A DNA stretch of 64,000 nt from Candidatus Kapaibacterium sp. Lineage in GTDB: Bacteria; Bacteroidota; Ignavibacteria; Kapaibacteriales; UBA2268. Below the pieces are notes generated by a model, which was not told the origin of the DNA, made no database searches, and worked only from the letters and a program-made list of their open reading frames with translations. Position 1 is the stretch's first letter, and each line of letters begins with the position of its first letter. The stretch spans positions 1 to 64,000 of the forward strand of contig CALHGZ010000008.1 of the NCBI GenBank assembly GCA_938031175.1, given 5' to 3'. Below are positions 42,551 to 52,545 of the stretch, piece after piece. The position numbers and the translations under genes were made by a program.

Positions 42551-44410
42551 CTACTTTAACTGCTCCTGGTGATAAAAATTAAAAATTTTCTCAGCTATTG
42601 CATTACCAAAATTTTCAGCAATCCTCTCCTTCGATAATGTTTTAATTATTTCAACTGAACCAAATTCATTTAATAACCTCATAGCTGTTTTCAAACCAAT
42701 ACCTTTTATCGCTGTGAGTTCAGTTTGAATAGTTCTTTTTTCTCTCAGGTGACGATGATAAGTAATAGCAAAGCGGTGTGCCTCATCACGAATTTGTTGT
42801 AAGAGCCTGAGACTACTTGATGTTTTCGGCAAAATGATTGTTTCAGGATAATCAGGTTTAAAAACCTCTTCCAGTCTTTTGGCTAATCCAATAATTTCAA
42901 CTTTATCAGAAATTTTTAGCTCAATTAAAACATTTAGAGCAGCAGATAATTGTCCTTTACCCCCGTCAATTACGATTAAATCGGGTAGTTCCTTTTTTTC
43001 GTCTATTTGTCTTTTGTATCTTCTGAAAACAACTTCCCGCATAGCCGCAAAATCATCATTTCTATTGACTGTTTCAATCTTATATTTTCTATATTCAGAT
43101 TTTTTTGCTTTACCATTAATAAATACAATCATCGAAGAAACAAGTTCACTACCCTGTATATGCGAATTATCAAAACATTCAATACGTATAGGTGGTTTTT
43201 TCAATCGTAAATCTCTTTGCAATGATAATACCTGATGAGGTATAACCTTTTCTTTATTGAATTGGGCAATATTATACTCTTTAGCTATAAAAAGAGCGTT
43301 TGTATTAGTCATATCGATTAATTTCTTCTTCTCGCCCGATTTAGGAATAAAAATATGAACTTTCCCTTTACTCCTTTTTTCGAGCCAATCTATTATATAA
43401 TCAAATTGTTCTGGCTCACAAGATAAATATATTTCTTTGGGAATAAAATCGTTTTCGAGATACCATTTTTCTAACGTTAGTTGCATAATCGTTTCGTCAG
43501 AGACGCTACGTGAATCGGTAATTATATAATGTCTTTTCCCAATTAATTTCCCATCACGAATTTTGAATATGAGAGAGCAAGCCGTTTCTCCATCTTTAGC
43601 TAGACCAAACACATCTCTATCTATCAAATCGCTTGTAACTATTTTTTGCTTAGCATCAAATTCACGCAAAAGATTTAACTTTTGTTTTATCAAATTAGCT
43701 TCTTCAAATTTCAATTCCTCTGAGAGCCTGTACATTTTTTCTTCGAGCATTCGCTCTACATCTTTAGTTTTACCGTTGAGGACCTGTATAGCCAATCTGA
43801 TATTTGTCAGATATTCATCTCTGTTAATCAAACCTTCGCAAGGTCCATTACATTTGCCAATATGGTAGTCCAAACAGATCTTAAATTTTTTCTTCGCAAT
43901 AGATTCTTCCGTTAGTTTTAAATCGCAACTACGGAACATAAATATACTTCGAAGCAATTTAAGTACTTGTTTTAAATACCTTACTTCGGTAAATGGTCCA
44001 TAATATTTAGATCCGTCCCTTACTATTTTTCGTGTTGGAAAAATTCTAGGAAAATCTTCGTTGGTAATACGAACATAGGGATAAGATTTGTCATCCCTTA
44101 ACATTACATTATAACGTGGCTTGTGTTGTTTAATGAGAGTATCTTCTAAAATCAATGCTTCAGCTTCTGAATCCACTAAAATAACATCAACATCGGCTAT
44201 TTTATCGAGCATTGCTTTAGTTTTTGCATCCTGTGGTTTATTCTTTTGAAAGTATGAACGTACTCTCGTTCGCAAATTTTTAGCCTTGCCGATATAAATG
44301 ATTTTATTAGAAAAGTTTTTGAATTGATAAATCCCCGGTGAATTTGGCAGAGAATTAATTTTTTCAGCCAAAGACATATTTAGATCGCTTATATATAATT
44401 CATCTGGCAT
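42551..44410 (-). CDS. uvrC: UvrABC excinuclease subunit C
   Basis: The 619-residue protein is the dual-incision nuclease of nucleotide excision repair. Domains in order: GIY-YIG nuclease (SPGIYQFKNFSNKIIYIGKAKNLRTRV, LEDTLIKQHKPRYN) for the 3' cut, a Cys cluster (CLDYHIGKCNGPCEG), the UVR motif (RLSEELKFEEANLIKQKL) for UvrB contact, the RNase H-like 5' nuclease (RIECFDNSHIQGSELVSS, LIVIDGGKGQLSAA, DEAHRFA) and a C-terminal HhH pair (AIKGIGLKTAMRLLNEFG). It is complete and of normal length. It sits third in a run DUF2141, YCF48-like, uvrC, GH13-like. Confidence 0.96.
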   Translation of the reverse strand: MPDELYISDLNMSLAEKINSLPNSPGIYQFKNFSNKIIYIGKAKNLRTRVRSYFQKNKPQDAKTKAMLDKIADVDVILVDSEAEALILEDTLIKQHKPRYNVMLRDDKSYPYVRITNEDFPRIFPTRKIVRDGSKYYGPFTEVRYLKQVLKLLRSIFMFRSCDLKLTEESIAKKKFKICLDYHIGKCNGPCEGLINRDEYLTNIRLAIQVLNGKTKDVERMLEEKMYRLSEELKFEEANLIKQKLNLLREFDAKQKIVTSDLIDRDVFGLAKDGETACSLIFKIRDGKLIGKRHYIITDSRSVSDETIMQLTLEKWYLENDFIPKEIYLSCEPEQFDYIIDWLEKRSKGKVHIFIPKSGEKKKLIDMTNTNALFIAKEYNIAQFNKEKVIPHQVLSLQRDLRLKKPPIRIECFDNSHIQGSELVSSMIVFINGKAKKSEYRKYKIETVNRNDDFAAMREVVFRRYKRQIDEKKELPDLIVIDGGKGQLSAALNVLIELKISDKVEIIGLAKRLEEVFKPDYPETIILPKTSSSLRLLQQIRDEAHRFAITYHRHLREKRTIQTELTAIKGIGLKTAMRLLNEFGSVEIIKTLSKERIAENFGNAIAEKIFNFYHQEQLK

Positions 44411-44424
44411 AATTTTGGGTTAGA

Positions 44425-45420
44425 TCAGAAACCACCTGTTGTAGTTCTGTAGAGCATACCTTCCTCACCACAAAACCAGCCTCTGGACTGATCAAGAAAG
44501 AATAAATGATAAATTTTCTTATTAAAATTTGTAATCTGTTGAAACCAACTTACACCACCATTTCGGGTATAAATTATTATACCTCTATTCCCAACACACC
44601 AGCCATCAAATTCGTTGAGAAATCTCAAACAATAAATATCAAAGGATTGGTCTATTGTACCGCCCGTCCAGTTAAAGCCTGCATCATTTGTAGTTATAAG
44701 CAGTCCTCGCCATCCACCAGCCCAGACAATGCTTTTATTTATAACTGAAACAGAGTTTAACCAAGCATTATCTATTCCAACTGATAATGACCACTTCATT
44801 CCCCCATCGATTGTAAAAAGAACTATCCTGTCACCTACCATAAAACCATTATTTTCATCTATAAAACTAAAATCATTGAGATAAAGAATATTGTAATCTG
44901 TGTCAATCAACTCCCAGGTATTACCTTTATCAGTAGTATGATAAAACAAACTTCTTTGACGATTATTTCCAAGAAGCCAACCCTTTTCGCCTATAAAGTA
45001 TATTTTTGAATATACAGCATCAGTAAAGGCTAAATCTATTTTTTCCCAGGTATTACCGCCGTCACTTGTCTTTATTAAGAGTGATAAATGTGGTAACGCA
45101 TTGCTCAGTGCTCCCCCAGCGACCCAACCATTAAGTGTATCAGAAAAATAAAGTGAATAAATACTTGCATTAGAAGGTATCTTTATTCTTTCCCAGTTAA
45201 TACCACCATCTTTTGTCTTTAACAAATTCCCATTTTCGCCACCAGCCCAACCATTTTGTGGATCAACAAAATAAACTGTGAAAAAATTATCCCGTGTACC
45301 GGTATTACAATTAACCCAACCTTCGAAATCTTTGTAATCAACTACTGAAACTGGTTCATCACAGCTAAACATTAATAAAATTAATAACAGAGAAACTAAG
45401 GTCAATTTTATTAAGTTCAT
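44425..45420 (-). CDS. YCF48/BNR-repeat beta-propeller lipoprotein
   Basis: The 331-residue protein has a lipoprotein signal (LILLMFSC, Cys about 20). About six or seven repeats follow of the type xFxDxxNGWxxGxxGxxxxTxDGGxxW, seen as VDPQNGWAGGENGNLLKTKDG, SDTLNGWVAGG, IDENNGFMVGD and LDQSRGWFCGEEG. These are the YCF48 / Asp-box propeller blades best known from the photosystem II assembly factor but widespread in Bacteroidota surface proteins. Its function here is unknown: a surface-exposed or periplasmic propeller. The ATG overlaps the DUF2141 stop (ATGA), so the two are translationally coupled. Confidence 0.85.
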   Translation of the reverse strand: MNLIKLTLVSLLLILLMFSCDEPVSVVDYKDFEGWVNCNTGTRDNFFTVYFVDPQNGWAGGENGNLLKTKDGGINWERIKIPSNASIYSLYFSDTLNGWVAGGALSNALPHLSLLIKTSDGGNTWEKIDLAFTDAVYSKIYFIGEKGWLLGNNRQRSLFYHTTDKGNTWELIDTDYNILYLNDFSFIDENNGFMVGDRIVLFTIDGGMKWSLSVGIDNAWLNSVSVINKSIVWAGGWRGLLITTNDAGFNWTGGTIDQSFDIYCLRFLNEFDGWCVGNRGIIIYTRNGGVSWFQQITNFNKKIYHLFFLDQSRGWFCGEEGMLYRTTTGGF

Positions 45421-45845
45421 TGCATTTTTATAAATATCTTTTTAATACTTTGATTTAGATTAAATTTTGCATCTTCAAATTTTGGAGGTCCAAATCTCCC
45501 CTTAACATTTTTAGATACACCAACACTTTCTTTTGGTATCCCAAGGAAATTTGTATTCAATTTACCATCATTATTTTCATCGTGAAAAACTGAAACTGCA
45601 TATTCTCCATAATCAATATCATCAAATTCAACAGTTGTTTGATTATTTGTAATCGAATAAATTCCATAACTGTAAGCTTTATCACCAATCATAGGAAATG
45701 ATTTAGGATTATTATGCAAAGCAACATAAGCTTTGCCTTCATTACTTTTAAAACCTTCTATATGTATAATCAATTTACCTTTTTGTTGCTCGCCAAATAT
45801 AGAATTAGCAAATAAAAATAGAAATATCACCAAAATTTTTTCCAT
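45417..45845 (-). CDS. DUF2141-family secreted protein
   Basis: The 142-residue protein has a signal peptide (MEKILVIFLFLFANSIFG) and one compact beta-sandwich: KLIIHIEGFKSNEGKAYVAL, YAVSVFHDENNDGKLNTNFLG, and KGRFGPPKFEDAKFNLN. The HDENNDGKLDTNFxGxPxE segment is the DUF2141 hallmark and resembles a calcium-type loop. The family's role is unknown. It is the first gene of a four-gene minus-strand run ending with the GH13-like gene. Confidence 0.85.
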   Translation of the reverse strand: MEKILVIFLFLFANSIFGEQQKGKLIIHIEGFKSNEGKAYVALHNNPKSFPMIGDKAYSYGIYSITNNQTTVEFDDIDYGEYAVSVFHDENNDGKLNTNFLGIPKESVGVSKNVKGRFGPPKFEDAKFNLNQSIKKIFIKMQ

Positions 45846-46033
45846 TGTGCCTTTGTCAATTAAATTTTAAGCCAGTAATTGATAAAATCAATTTTATGAC
45901 GTCTTTAAAAATGAAAAATTTGAAAACAAGAAAAAGAATTGTAACATTATAACGTATTAATTCAATAAAAAAATCTTAAAGTGGTTTATCATTTTTTATT
46001 TTTGAAAACTTTTAAAAATTGAAAAGAAAAAAT

Positions 46034-48379
46034 ATGTCGAAAAAAAATCTAATCATAGTCGAATCACCAGCAAAAGCCAAAACAATTAATAAATATTTAG
46101 GCTCGGGTTATGTCGTAGAAGCATCTGTTGGACATATAAAAGATCTGATTAAAGTTCGCCTCGGAGTTGATATTAACAATGGATTCAAACCTGAATACAC
46201 AACAATCAAAGGCAAAGCCGAGATCATAAAAAGATTAAAGCAAATCTCCGAAAACTCTAATAATGTACTAATAGCCACTGACCCAGACCGTGAAGGTGAA
46301 GCTATAGCTTGGCACATAGCCGAAGAAGTCAGAGATAAAAATAAAAATATAAAACGAGTTCTATTCAATGAAATCACAAAAAGCGGTATCCAGAAAGGTA
46401 TTAGTCAGCCTCGCGATTTGGACGAAAAGCTATTTATGTCCCAACAAGCAAGGAGAGTGATGGATAGACTTATCGGTTATCAAGTCTCTCCTTTTTTATC
46501 TCAAACTTTAATTGATAAAACATCGAGAGCATTATCAGCAGGCAGGGTTCAATCTGTTGCTCTTAAATTGATATGCGAAAGAGAGGATGAGATTCAATCT
46601 TTTGTACCGATTCAATACTGGTCTATAAATGGTTTTTTCAACAATAATAATGAAGATCAAATTAAAGCAAGACTAATTGCTTTTGACAATAAATTAATCA
46701 AAAATCCGGAAGGCTCCGCAAAGTCTAATATCCCTGAATTGCAGGATGAAATAGATCGAAAATTAAAAGAACTACACTTTATAAAAGATCAAAAACTGGC
46801 TGAAGAATTAATTAATAAAATTAAATCGACAGAATTTAAAATTGAATCCATAACCAGAAAACAAATTAGACGCACTCCAGCACCACCGTTTACTACAAGC
46901 TTGTTGCAACAAGAGGCATCAAAACGTTTAGGATTTGCAGGGAAAAAAACAATGCAACTTGCCCAGACTTTATACGAAGGCGTCACAATTGGTTCTGAAA
47001 CAGTAGGACTTATTACATATATGAGAACAGATTCTACAAGAATCAGCCCTGAAGCCACAGAAGCTGCCAAAAAGTTTATTCTCCAAAAATATGGAAATAA
47101 CCATTATCCCGAACAGCCAAACATTTTTCAATCTAAAACTACAAATATACAAGATGCTCATGAAGCTATAAGACCTACAATATTAAGTTATACCCCGCAG
47201 GAAATAAAGAAGCACCTCACAAAAGACCTTGCTGATCTTTATGAGCTGATATTTGATAGATTTATTGCTTCACAAATGAAATATGCAATCATTGAGCAAA
47301 CAACGGTTAATATTGCCGGTAATGGATTTAAATTCCGTGCAACTGGTTCGGTTATTTTATTCAAGGGTTTTTTGGCGGTATATGATGACTTAACTGAAAA
47401 CGCTAGTAATGACAAAGATGAAAATACTATTTTACCAGAAGGATTAAAAGAAAATCAAATACTAAAATTAATTAAAACTGACACAATCCAATCTCAAACA
47501 AAAGCTCCACCAAGGTACACTGAATCAAGTCTGATAAAGAAACTAGACGAGTTGGGAATTGGTCGTCCAAGTACATATACACAAATAATATCTACTTTAA
47601 ACGAGAGAGGCTACGTAGAATTAAACAAAAAAGCATTTGTTCCAACCGAATTAGGGCAGGAAGTAAATAAAGTGCTATCCAGGTATTTCCCAAATATATT
47701 TAATGTTGATTTCACAGCCCAGATGGAACAAGAACTTGATGATATAGCTGAAGGGACAAAGTCATACTTATCTGTATTAAAAGATTTCTATGAACCGTTC
47801 AAAGCTACATTAAATGATGCAGAGAACAAATCTACCGGTACTCAAATTCCATGCCCTAAATGTGGTGCACCTATGCAAATAAAAGTAAGCCGCAGAGGTA
47901 GATTTTTGGGATGTACACGTTATCCTGAATGCGATGGCACACTACCCTTACCTAAAGGTACATTAGATAATAAACAAAAAAAAGAACCGGAAATAGCAGA
48001 AGGAGTATTCTGTTCCTGTGGTAAACCTATGGTAATTAGAGAGGGAAAATACGGTAAATTTTATGGATGCTCAGCTTATCCTGATTGCAAAGAAATAAAA
48101 CCAATATCATCCGGTGTCACATGTCCAAAATGCAACAATGGAGTTTTGATAGAAAGATTTAGCCCTAAGACTAAGAAAAAATTCTGGGGATGTTCCAACT
48201 ATCCCAAATGTGATTTCTTAACCAATTATGAACCAATCAATCATAAGTGTCCTAATTGTAATCACTATTTTCTTGAGTATAGATATCGGAAGACAAATAA
48301 TGGGTATGAAAAATATATAAATTGCCCCAACTGCAGGCAACATTATGAAATCAACGATTTTTTCCAAACACAGGATTAG
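46034..48379 (+). CDS. topA: DNA topoisomerase I (type IA)
   Basis: The enzyme relaxes negatively supercoiled DNA. The TOPRIM domain shows NLIIVESPAKAKTINKYLG and IATDPDREGEAIAWHI. The catalytic Tyr is in LITYMRTDSTRISPEA. Near the end are four Cys4 zinc-ribbon repeats: CPKCGAPMQ...CTRYPEC, CSCGKPMV...CSAYPDC, CPKCNNGVL...CSNYPKC and CPNCNHYF...CPNC. I moved the start from the track's TTG (46019) to ATG 46034 (MSKKNLIIVESPAKAK), giving 781 residues. It converges on the GT2 gene with a 4-bp gap and no terminator. Confidence 0.95.
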   Translation: MSKKNLIIVESPAKAKTINKYLGSGYVVEASVGHIKDLIKVRLGVDINNGFKPEYTTIKGKAEIIKRLKQISENSNNVLIATDPDREGEAIAWHIAEEVRDKNKNIKRVLFNEITKSGIQKGISQPRDLDEKLFMSQQARRVMDRLIGYQVSPFLSQTLIDKTSRALSAGRVQSVALKLICEREDEIQSFVPIQYWSINGFFNNNNEDQIKARLIAFDNKLIKNPEGSAKSNIPELQDEIDRKLKELHFIKDQKLAEELINKIKSTEFKIESITRKQIRRTPAPPFTTSLLQQEASKRLGFAGKKTMQLAQTLYEGVTIGSETVGLITYMRTDSTRISPEATEAAKKFILQKYGNNHYPEQPNIFQSKTTNIQDAHEAIRPTILSYTPQEIKKHLTKDLADLYELIFDRFIASQMKYAIIEQTTVNIAGNGFKFRATGSVILFKGFLAVYDDLTENASNDKDENTILPEGLKENQILKLIKTDTIQSQTKAPPRYTESSLIKKLDELGIGRPSTYTQIISTLNERGYVELNKKAFVPTELGQEVNKVLSRYFPNIFNVDFTAQMEQELDDIAEGTKSYLSVLKDFYEPFKATLNDAENKSTGTQIPCPKCGAPMQIKVSRRGRFLGCTRYPECDGTLPLPKGTLDNKQKKEPEIAEGVFCSCGKPMVIREGKYGKFYGCSAYPDCKEIKPISSGVTCPKCNNGVLIERFSPKTKKKFWGCSNYPKCDFLTNYEPINHKCPNCNHYFLEYRYRKTNNGYEKYINCPNCRQHYEINDFFQTQD

Positions 48380-48383
48380 TATT

Positions 48384-49841
48384 TTATTTGAATTTAAACT
48401 TATTAAATGATTGATTAAGTGTAAGCCATCCAACCATCCCAAAACCGAGCAAGAATAAGAATTGGAAGGGAATAGCAGCTATTTCTTTATAATAAATTGA
48501 AATCATGATTCCAATCACAAAATAAATAGCTATCAATAACTCGAAAAATACAGCAAAGTTGATTTTGTGTTGTACATATTTTTTCTTACTCGCACCTTCT
48601 TTAATATCACCTATTTTAGGTGTCCTCCAAAAAGCTGATTTGCGGTTAAGAAGTGCCTCTATAACTGCTTTCGTATTGTTAACAGCAAATCCCATACTAC
48701 CGGCAAGGAATAGTGGGAACAGTAGTAGTCTTTTACGCCAATCGTAATGTATCGCTTTTTGGGCATACATATAGAACAAAAATGTCGAAACAGCAGCAAG
48801 AACAAAAATTGACATTATTGAGTAAAATTCATCATATGTACCAACAAGATTTTTTATTAAAACCACCGGAACGTTTAAAATTGCAACAATTAATATAAAT
48901 GGAAAAACAATATTACTTGTCAGATGAACAATGCATTCCAATTTAACTTTAAGTGGTAAATCAGATCGTAAAACCTGTGGCAGGATTTTCTTAGCAGTTT
49001 CAACAGCACCTTTAGTCCATCTAAATTGTTGAGTTTTTAAAGCATTGATATCTGAAGGCAATTCCGCAGGGGAGGTTACATCATTTAAAAATACAAATTT
49101 CCATCCTTTAAGTTGAGCTCTGTAGCTTAAATCCAAATCTTCTGTCAAAGTATCAGCATGCCAATTACCAGCATCAATAATACAACTTTTTCGCCAGATA
49201 CCAGCAGTGCCATTAAAATTGATGAAAAAGCCAGCATTATTTCTTACCTGTTGCTCCAAAACAAAGTGACCGTCTAAGGCTAAAGCTTGTGCACGAGTTA
49301 AAAAAGATTGATCCTCATTCAAATGCTCCCATCTAGTTTGAACCATACCTATTCTTTCATCTTTGAAATATGGAAGTGTCAAATAAAGAAAATCAGGGTT
49401 TGGAACAAAATCTGCATCAAAAATAGCTATAAAATCCCCCTCGGATAGTTCTAATCCATATCTCAAAGCTCCTGCCTTGAAACCTTCTCGATTTTCTCGA
49501 TGAAGATACTTAATATTAAAACCTTTATCAGCATATTCATTAACCAGACGTTTTGCTATTTCCTGAGTTTCATCAGTTGAGTCATCAAGCACCTGAATTT
49601 CTAATTTTTCTTTCGGATACTTGATTTTACAAACTGAATGTATCAGTCGTTCAACTACATTAAACTCATTGTATATAGGCAGTTGAATTGTTACTTTGGG
49701 CAAGTTATCGGTGTCGAGTTGATCATATTCGAATTTCCTCTTGGCTTTTTTGTAATAATATACAAGTATCAAACCGTGAATACCAAAACCAAACAATATA
49801 CATAATGATATGAAATAAACAATTAAAATGACGTTTTCCAT
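48384..49841 (-). CDS. Processive-type GT2 glycosyltransferase (cellulose synthase-like)
   Basis: The 485-residue membrane protein has one N-terminal helix, a cytosolic GT-A domain and a cluster of C-terminal helices. The catalytic signature D, DxD, D, QxxRW is visible: VLDDSTDETQEIA, IFDADFVPNPDF, LTEDLDLSYRAQLKGW and QQFRWTKGA. This is the layout of inverting GT2 synthases such as CsbB/BcsA-like and beta-glucan or glucosylceramide-type synthases. The product is not deducible. It is the third gene of a run MBL hydrolase, LptE, GT2, which suggests an envelope polysaccharide or glycolipid role (inference). Confidence 0.88.
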   Translation of the reverse strand: MENVILIVYFISLCILFGFGIHGLILVYYYKKAKRKFEYDQLDTDNLPKVTIQLPIYNEFNVVERLIHSVCKIKYPKEKLEIQVLDDSTDETQEIAKRLVNEYADKGFNIKYLHRENREGFKAGALRYGLELSEGDFIAIFDADFVPNPDFLYLTLPYFKDERIGMVQTRWEHLNEDQSFLTRAQALALDGHFVLEQQVRNNAGFFINFNGTAGIWRKSCIIDAGNWHADTLTEDLDLSYRAQLKGWKFVFLNDVTSPAELPSDINALKTQQFRWTKGAVETAKKILPQVLRSDLPLKVKLECIVHLTSNIVFPFILIVAILNVPVVLIKNLVGTYDEFYSIMSIFVLAAVSTFLFYMYAQKAIHYDWRKRLLLFPLFLAGSMGFAVNNTKAVIEALLNRKSAFWRTPKIGDIKEGASKKKYVQHKINFAVFFELLIAIYFVIGIMISIYYKEIAAIPFQFLFLLGFGMVGWLTLNQSFNKFKFK

Positions 49842-49891
49842 AGGTAAACACCTATTAACCTTTTACAAATTTTTAATATTTATTTTAATAC

Positions 49892-50413
49892 TTACCATCC
49901 TGAAACAACAGCCACGAGTATATCTGATGCTATTTGATTAATAGCATTTTGAATAGCTACATCCCTACCCACTTGTGCATTAGATACTTCATATACATCA
50001 AAACTAGAAAAACTCTTTTTCCATATAGTTTTTTTATTAATATCATCAACATATTCAACTTCGCATCTGACATCAATTCTATTACCACCAACAAGTTCAT
50101 TAACCCCAATAGTTTGAGGCTGATCACTTATGCTTGTTATTTTAACAAAAAGCTTAGCATCTCCTCCAAAATCAACAATAGAAAATGAGTTATCATTTCT
50201 GAAATTTTCAAATAGCTTTTGCATTAATAATTCACGATATGATGGATTACCAATACCACTCATATCGTCAACATTAGCTATATAAAGCGTTTTCAAATGT
50301 GGTGGAATCGAACCACCAGTAAAAGAATAACAACCTGTTACCAATTTAAGAAAAACAAAATTAATTAAAATGAAAATTAATGAAAAAAAAACTTTTTTAT
50401 TAAATACAGTCAT
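49892..50413 (-). CDS. lptE: LptE-family lipopolysaccharide-assembly lipoprotein
   Basis: The 173-residue lipoprotein has a signal ending LKLVTGC, followed by YSFTGGSIPPHLKTLYIANV, the opening of the Bacteroidota LptE-like family. FENFRNDNSFSIV and KLFVKITSISDQPQTIGVN continue the alpha-beta fold, and the tail helix (DVAIQNAINQIASDILVAVV) is typical. LptE plugs the LptD barrel that inserts LPS in the outer membrane. The MBL gene is 8 bp upstream and the GT2 gene is 50 bp downstream on the same strand. No lptD is in view. Confidence 0.82.
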   Translation of the reverse strand: MTVFNKKVFFSLIFILINFVFLKLVTGCYSFTGGSIPPHLKTLYIANVDDMSGIGNPSYRELLMQKLFENFRNDNSFSIVDFGGDAKLFVKITSISDQPQTIGVNELVGGNRIDVRCEVEYVDDINKKTIWKKSFSSFDVYEVSNAQVGRDVAIQNAINQIASDILVAVVSGW

Positions 50414-50421
50414 ATTATAGA

Positions 50422-51066
50422 TCAGATAGTTATGAACCCGTTTAAAAAAGGATTATTAATACGTTCATACCCAATTGTTGTCGGCTCACCGTGGCCACTA
50501 TAAACTTTAAAATTGTCAGGCAACGTCATCAATTCACGTTTTATCGATTCTAGTAATTGTTGACCATTACCCCCGGGCAAATCATATCTTCCAATACTTT
50601 CGCAAAACAATGTATCCCCAGCAAAAATAACTCCATAGTTATGTTCAATTAAACAAATACCTCCTTCGGTATGACCAGGGGTATGCCGCACTTCAAATTC
50701 AAGGTTACCACATTTAATTTTATCTCTGTGGGCAATATATATAGATTGAGAAAAGCTATCTAATTGTTGAGATAATGGGAAAACTGTATGATTATTTGGA
50801 TCTAATATACGATATTCGTCATCTTTATGAATATAGACAGAAGCTTTAGTAATCTTGTTTATTTTTGTAAGATCAGCAGTATGATCCCAGTGTGAATGTG
50901 TAAGTATGATTGCATTTAATTTAGCATTATATTTATCGATGAGTTCAATAAATCTATTACAACTATCCAACGGCGTATCAATAATTATTGCATCTGCCGA
51001 AGATGGGTCAAAAACAAAATAACCAATCGTAAAAACTGGTCCCGCTTCTACTGGAATTATGTTCAT
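50422..51066 (-). CDS. MBL-fold metallo-hydrolase (glyoxalase II-like)
   Basis: The 214-residue protein has the zinc-binding set of the metallo-beta-lactamase fold: LTHSHWDHTAD (HxHxDH), VRHTPGHTEGG, FAGDTLF (Asp) and YSGHGEPTTIG. The size and motifs match the short glyoxalase II-like/YcbL group that hydrolyses thioesters. The substrate is not certain. A TAATTTTG -7-like element lies at 51113-51106 on the minus strand without a matching -33 box. It heads the MBL, LptE, GT2 run. Confidence 0.88.
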   Translation of the reverse strand: MNIIPVEAGPVFTIGYFVFDPSSADAIIIDTPLDSCNRFIELIDKYNAKLNAIILTHSHWDHTADLTKINKITKASVYIHKDDEYRILDPNNHTVFPLSQQLDSFSQSIYIAHRDKIKCGNLEFEVRHTPGHTEGGICLIEHNYGVIFAGDTLFCESIGRYDLPGGNGQQLLESIKRELMTLPDNFKVYSGHGEPTTIGYERINNPFLNGFITI

Positions 51067-51304
51067 TTATAGAATTTTATTACCCAATACTCACTTATAT
51101 GAGTGCAAAATTAATATGTTTGAATGATAAAAAAAATTATTTTATTATTCCTATTCCCTTTATAAATATTTAAATTTAATTTCATCATTTCATCAATTTG
51201 ATTTTATACTCTAAATTTAATTTTAATTTTTTCGCTATATTGGATAAATTGTTTTTTATAGCATCTAAAATTTCAAGATATTATTCATTTTCGGAGTAAC
51301 AACT

Positions 51305-52477
51305 ATGCAATCAGTCATACTATCAGCAGCAAGAACACCAATCGGTTCATTTATGGGCAGTTTATCATCATTCTCGGCTCCGCAATTAGGTTCTTTCGCA
51401 ATAGCTGAAGCTGTTAAAAGAGCTGGGATCAACAAAGATGAGATTAATGAAGTTATTATGGGCAATGTTCTAACTGGTGGTGTTGGACAGGCACCAGCAC
51501 GACAAGCCAGTATATATGCTGGACTACCAAAATCAGTCGAATGTATGACAATTAATAAAGTATGCGGCAGTGGATTGAAATCAATTATGCTTGCAGACCA
51601 AGCGATCCGATGTGGAGATGCTGAATTAATTGTAGCTGGAGGTCAGGAATCAATGACAAATGCACCTTACATGCTATTTAAAGCAAGAAGTGGATACAGA
51701 ATGGGACATGGTGAATTGCTTGATTCTATGATTTACGATGGATTATGGGATGTCTATAATCAAATTCATATGGGAATGGCTGGTGAACTTTGCTCGAGCG
51801 AATATAAAATCTCACGTCAAGAACAAGATGAATATGCTATTATGAGCTACAAAAGAGCACAAGAAGCTCAGAAAAACGGTTGGTTCAAAGATGAAATAGT
51901 TGCAATTGAAATTAGCGATAAAAAGGGTAATACTATAATTGATACTGATGAAGAACCCGCTAAAGTCAAATTCGAGAAAATACCCGAATTAAAGCCTGTC
52001 TTTAAAAAGGACGGTACTGTGACAGCAGCAAATGCATCAACAATTAATGATGGAGCCGCTGCTTTAGTTATCGCTTCAGAAGCCAAAGCTCAGAAAATAG
52101 GTGTTAAACCACTTGCAAGAATAGTTGCTCATGTATCACATGCTCAGGAGCCAGACTGGTTTACAACTGCCCCTGCCGCTGCAATTAAAAAAGTTTTGAA
52201 TAAAGCAAATATGCAACTTAGTGATATTGATTTATTTGAAGTAAATGAAGCTTTTGCTGTTGTACCGATTGTGACGAAGCAATTAGCTGATGTTCCATAT
52301 GAAAAAATGAATATTCACGGTGGAGCAGTATCTCTCGGCCATCCTATAGGTGCATCTGGTGCAAGATTATTAACCACTCTTATATATGCACTTAAGCGTA
52401 CTGGCGGAAAATATGGCATTGCATCCTTATGTATCGGTGGTGGCGAAGCAAATGCAATAATAATTGAAATACTATGA
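51305..52477 (+). CDS. Acetyl-CoA C-acetyltransferase (thiolase)
   Basis: The 390-residue enzyme condenses two acetyl-CoA molecules or cleaves acetoacetyl-CoA. It contains the nucleophile Cys in INKVCGSGLKSIMLA, the NEAFAVVPIVTKQL segment, the GGAVSLGHPIGASGAR His motif and the C-terminal SLCIGGGEANA Cys-Gly motif, all catalytic residues of thiolase II. GGAG precedes the ATG. It stands alone, flanked by divergent MBL and a strong terminator. Biosynthetic and degradative directions cannot be told apart here. Confidence 0.93.
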   Translation: MQSVILSAARTPIGSFMGSLSSFSAPQLGSFAIAEAVKRAGINKDEINEVIMGNVLTGGVGQAPARQASIYAGLPKSVECMTINKVCGSGLKSIMLADQAIRCGDAELIVAGGQESMTNAPYMLFKARSGYRMGHGELLDSMIYDGLWDVYNQIHMGMAGELCSSEYKISRQEQDEYAIMSYKRAQEAQKNGWFKDEIVAIEISDKKGNTIIDTDEEPAKVKFEKIPELKPVFKKDGTVTAANASTINDGAAALVIASEAKAQKIGVKPLARIVAHVSHAQEPDWFTTAPAAAIKKVLNKANMQLSDIDLFEVNEAFAVVPIVTKQLADVPYEKMNIHGGAVSLGHPIGASGARLLTTLIYALKRTGGKYGIASLCIGGGEANAIIIEIL

Positions 52478-52504
52478 TTTAAATCTTAGTAAGCAAAATT
52501 AAAT

Positions 52505-52534
52505 GACGCCCTCATTGGGGCGTCTTTTTTTTTT
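52505..52534 (+). terminator. Intrinsic terminator after thiolase
   Basis: GACGCCC / GGGCGTC stem (52505-52511 with 52518-52524) followed by ten T residues on the plus strand. Confidence 0.92.
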
Positions 52535-52545
52535 AAGTTAATTAA

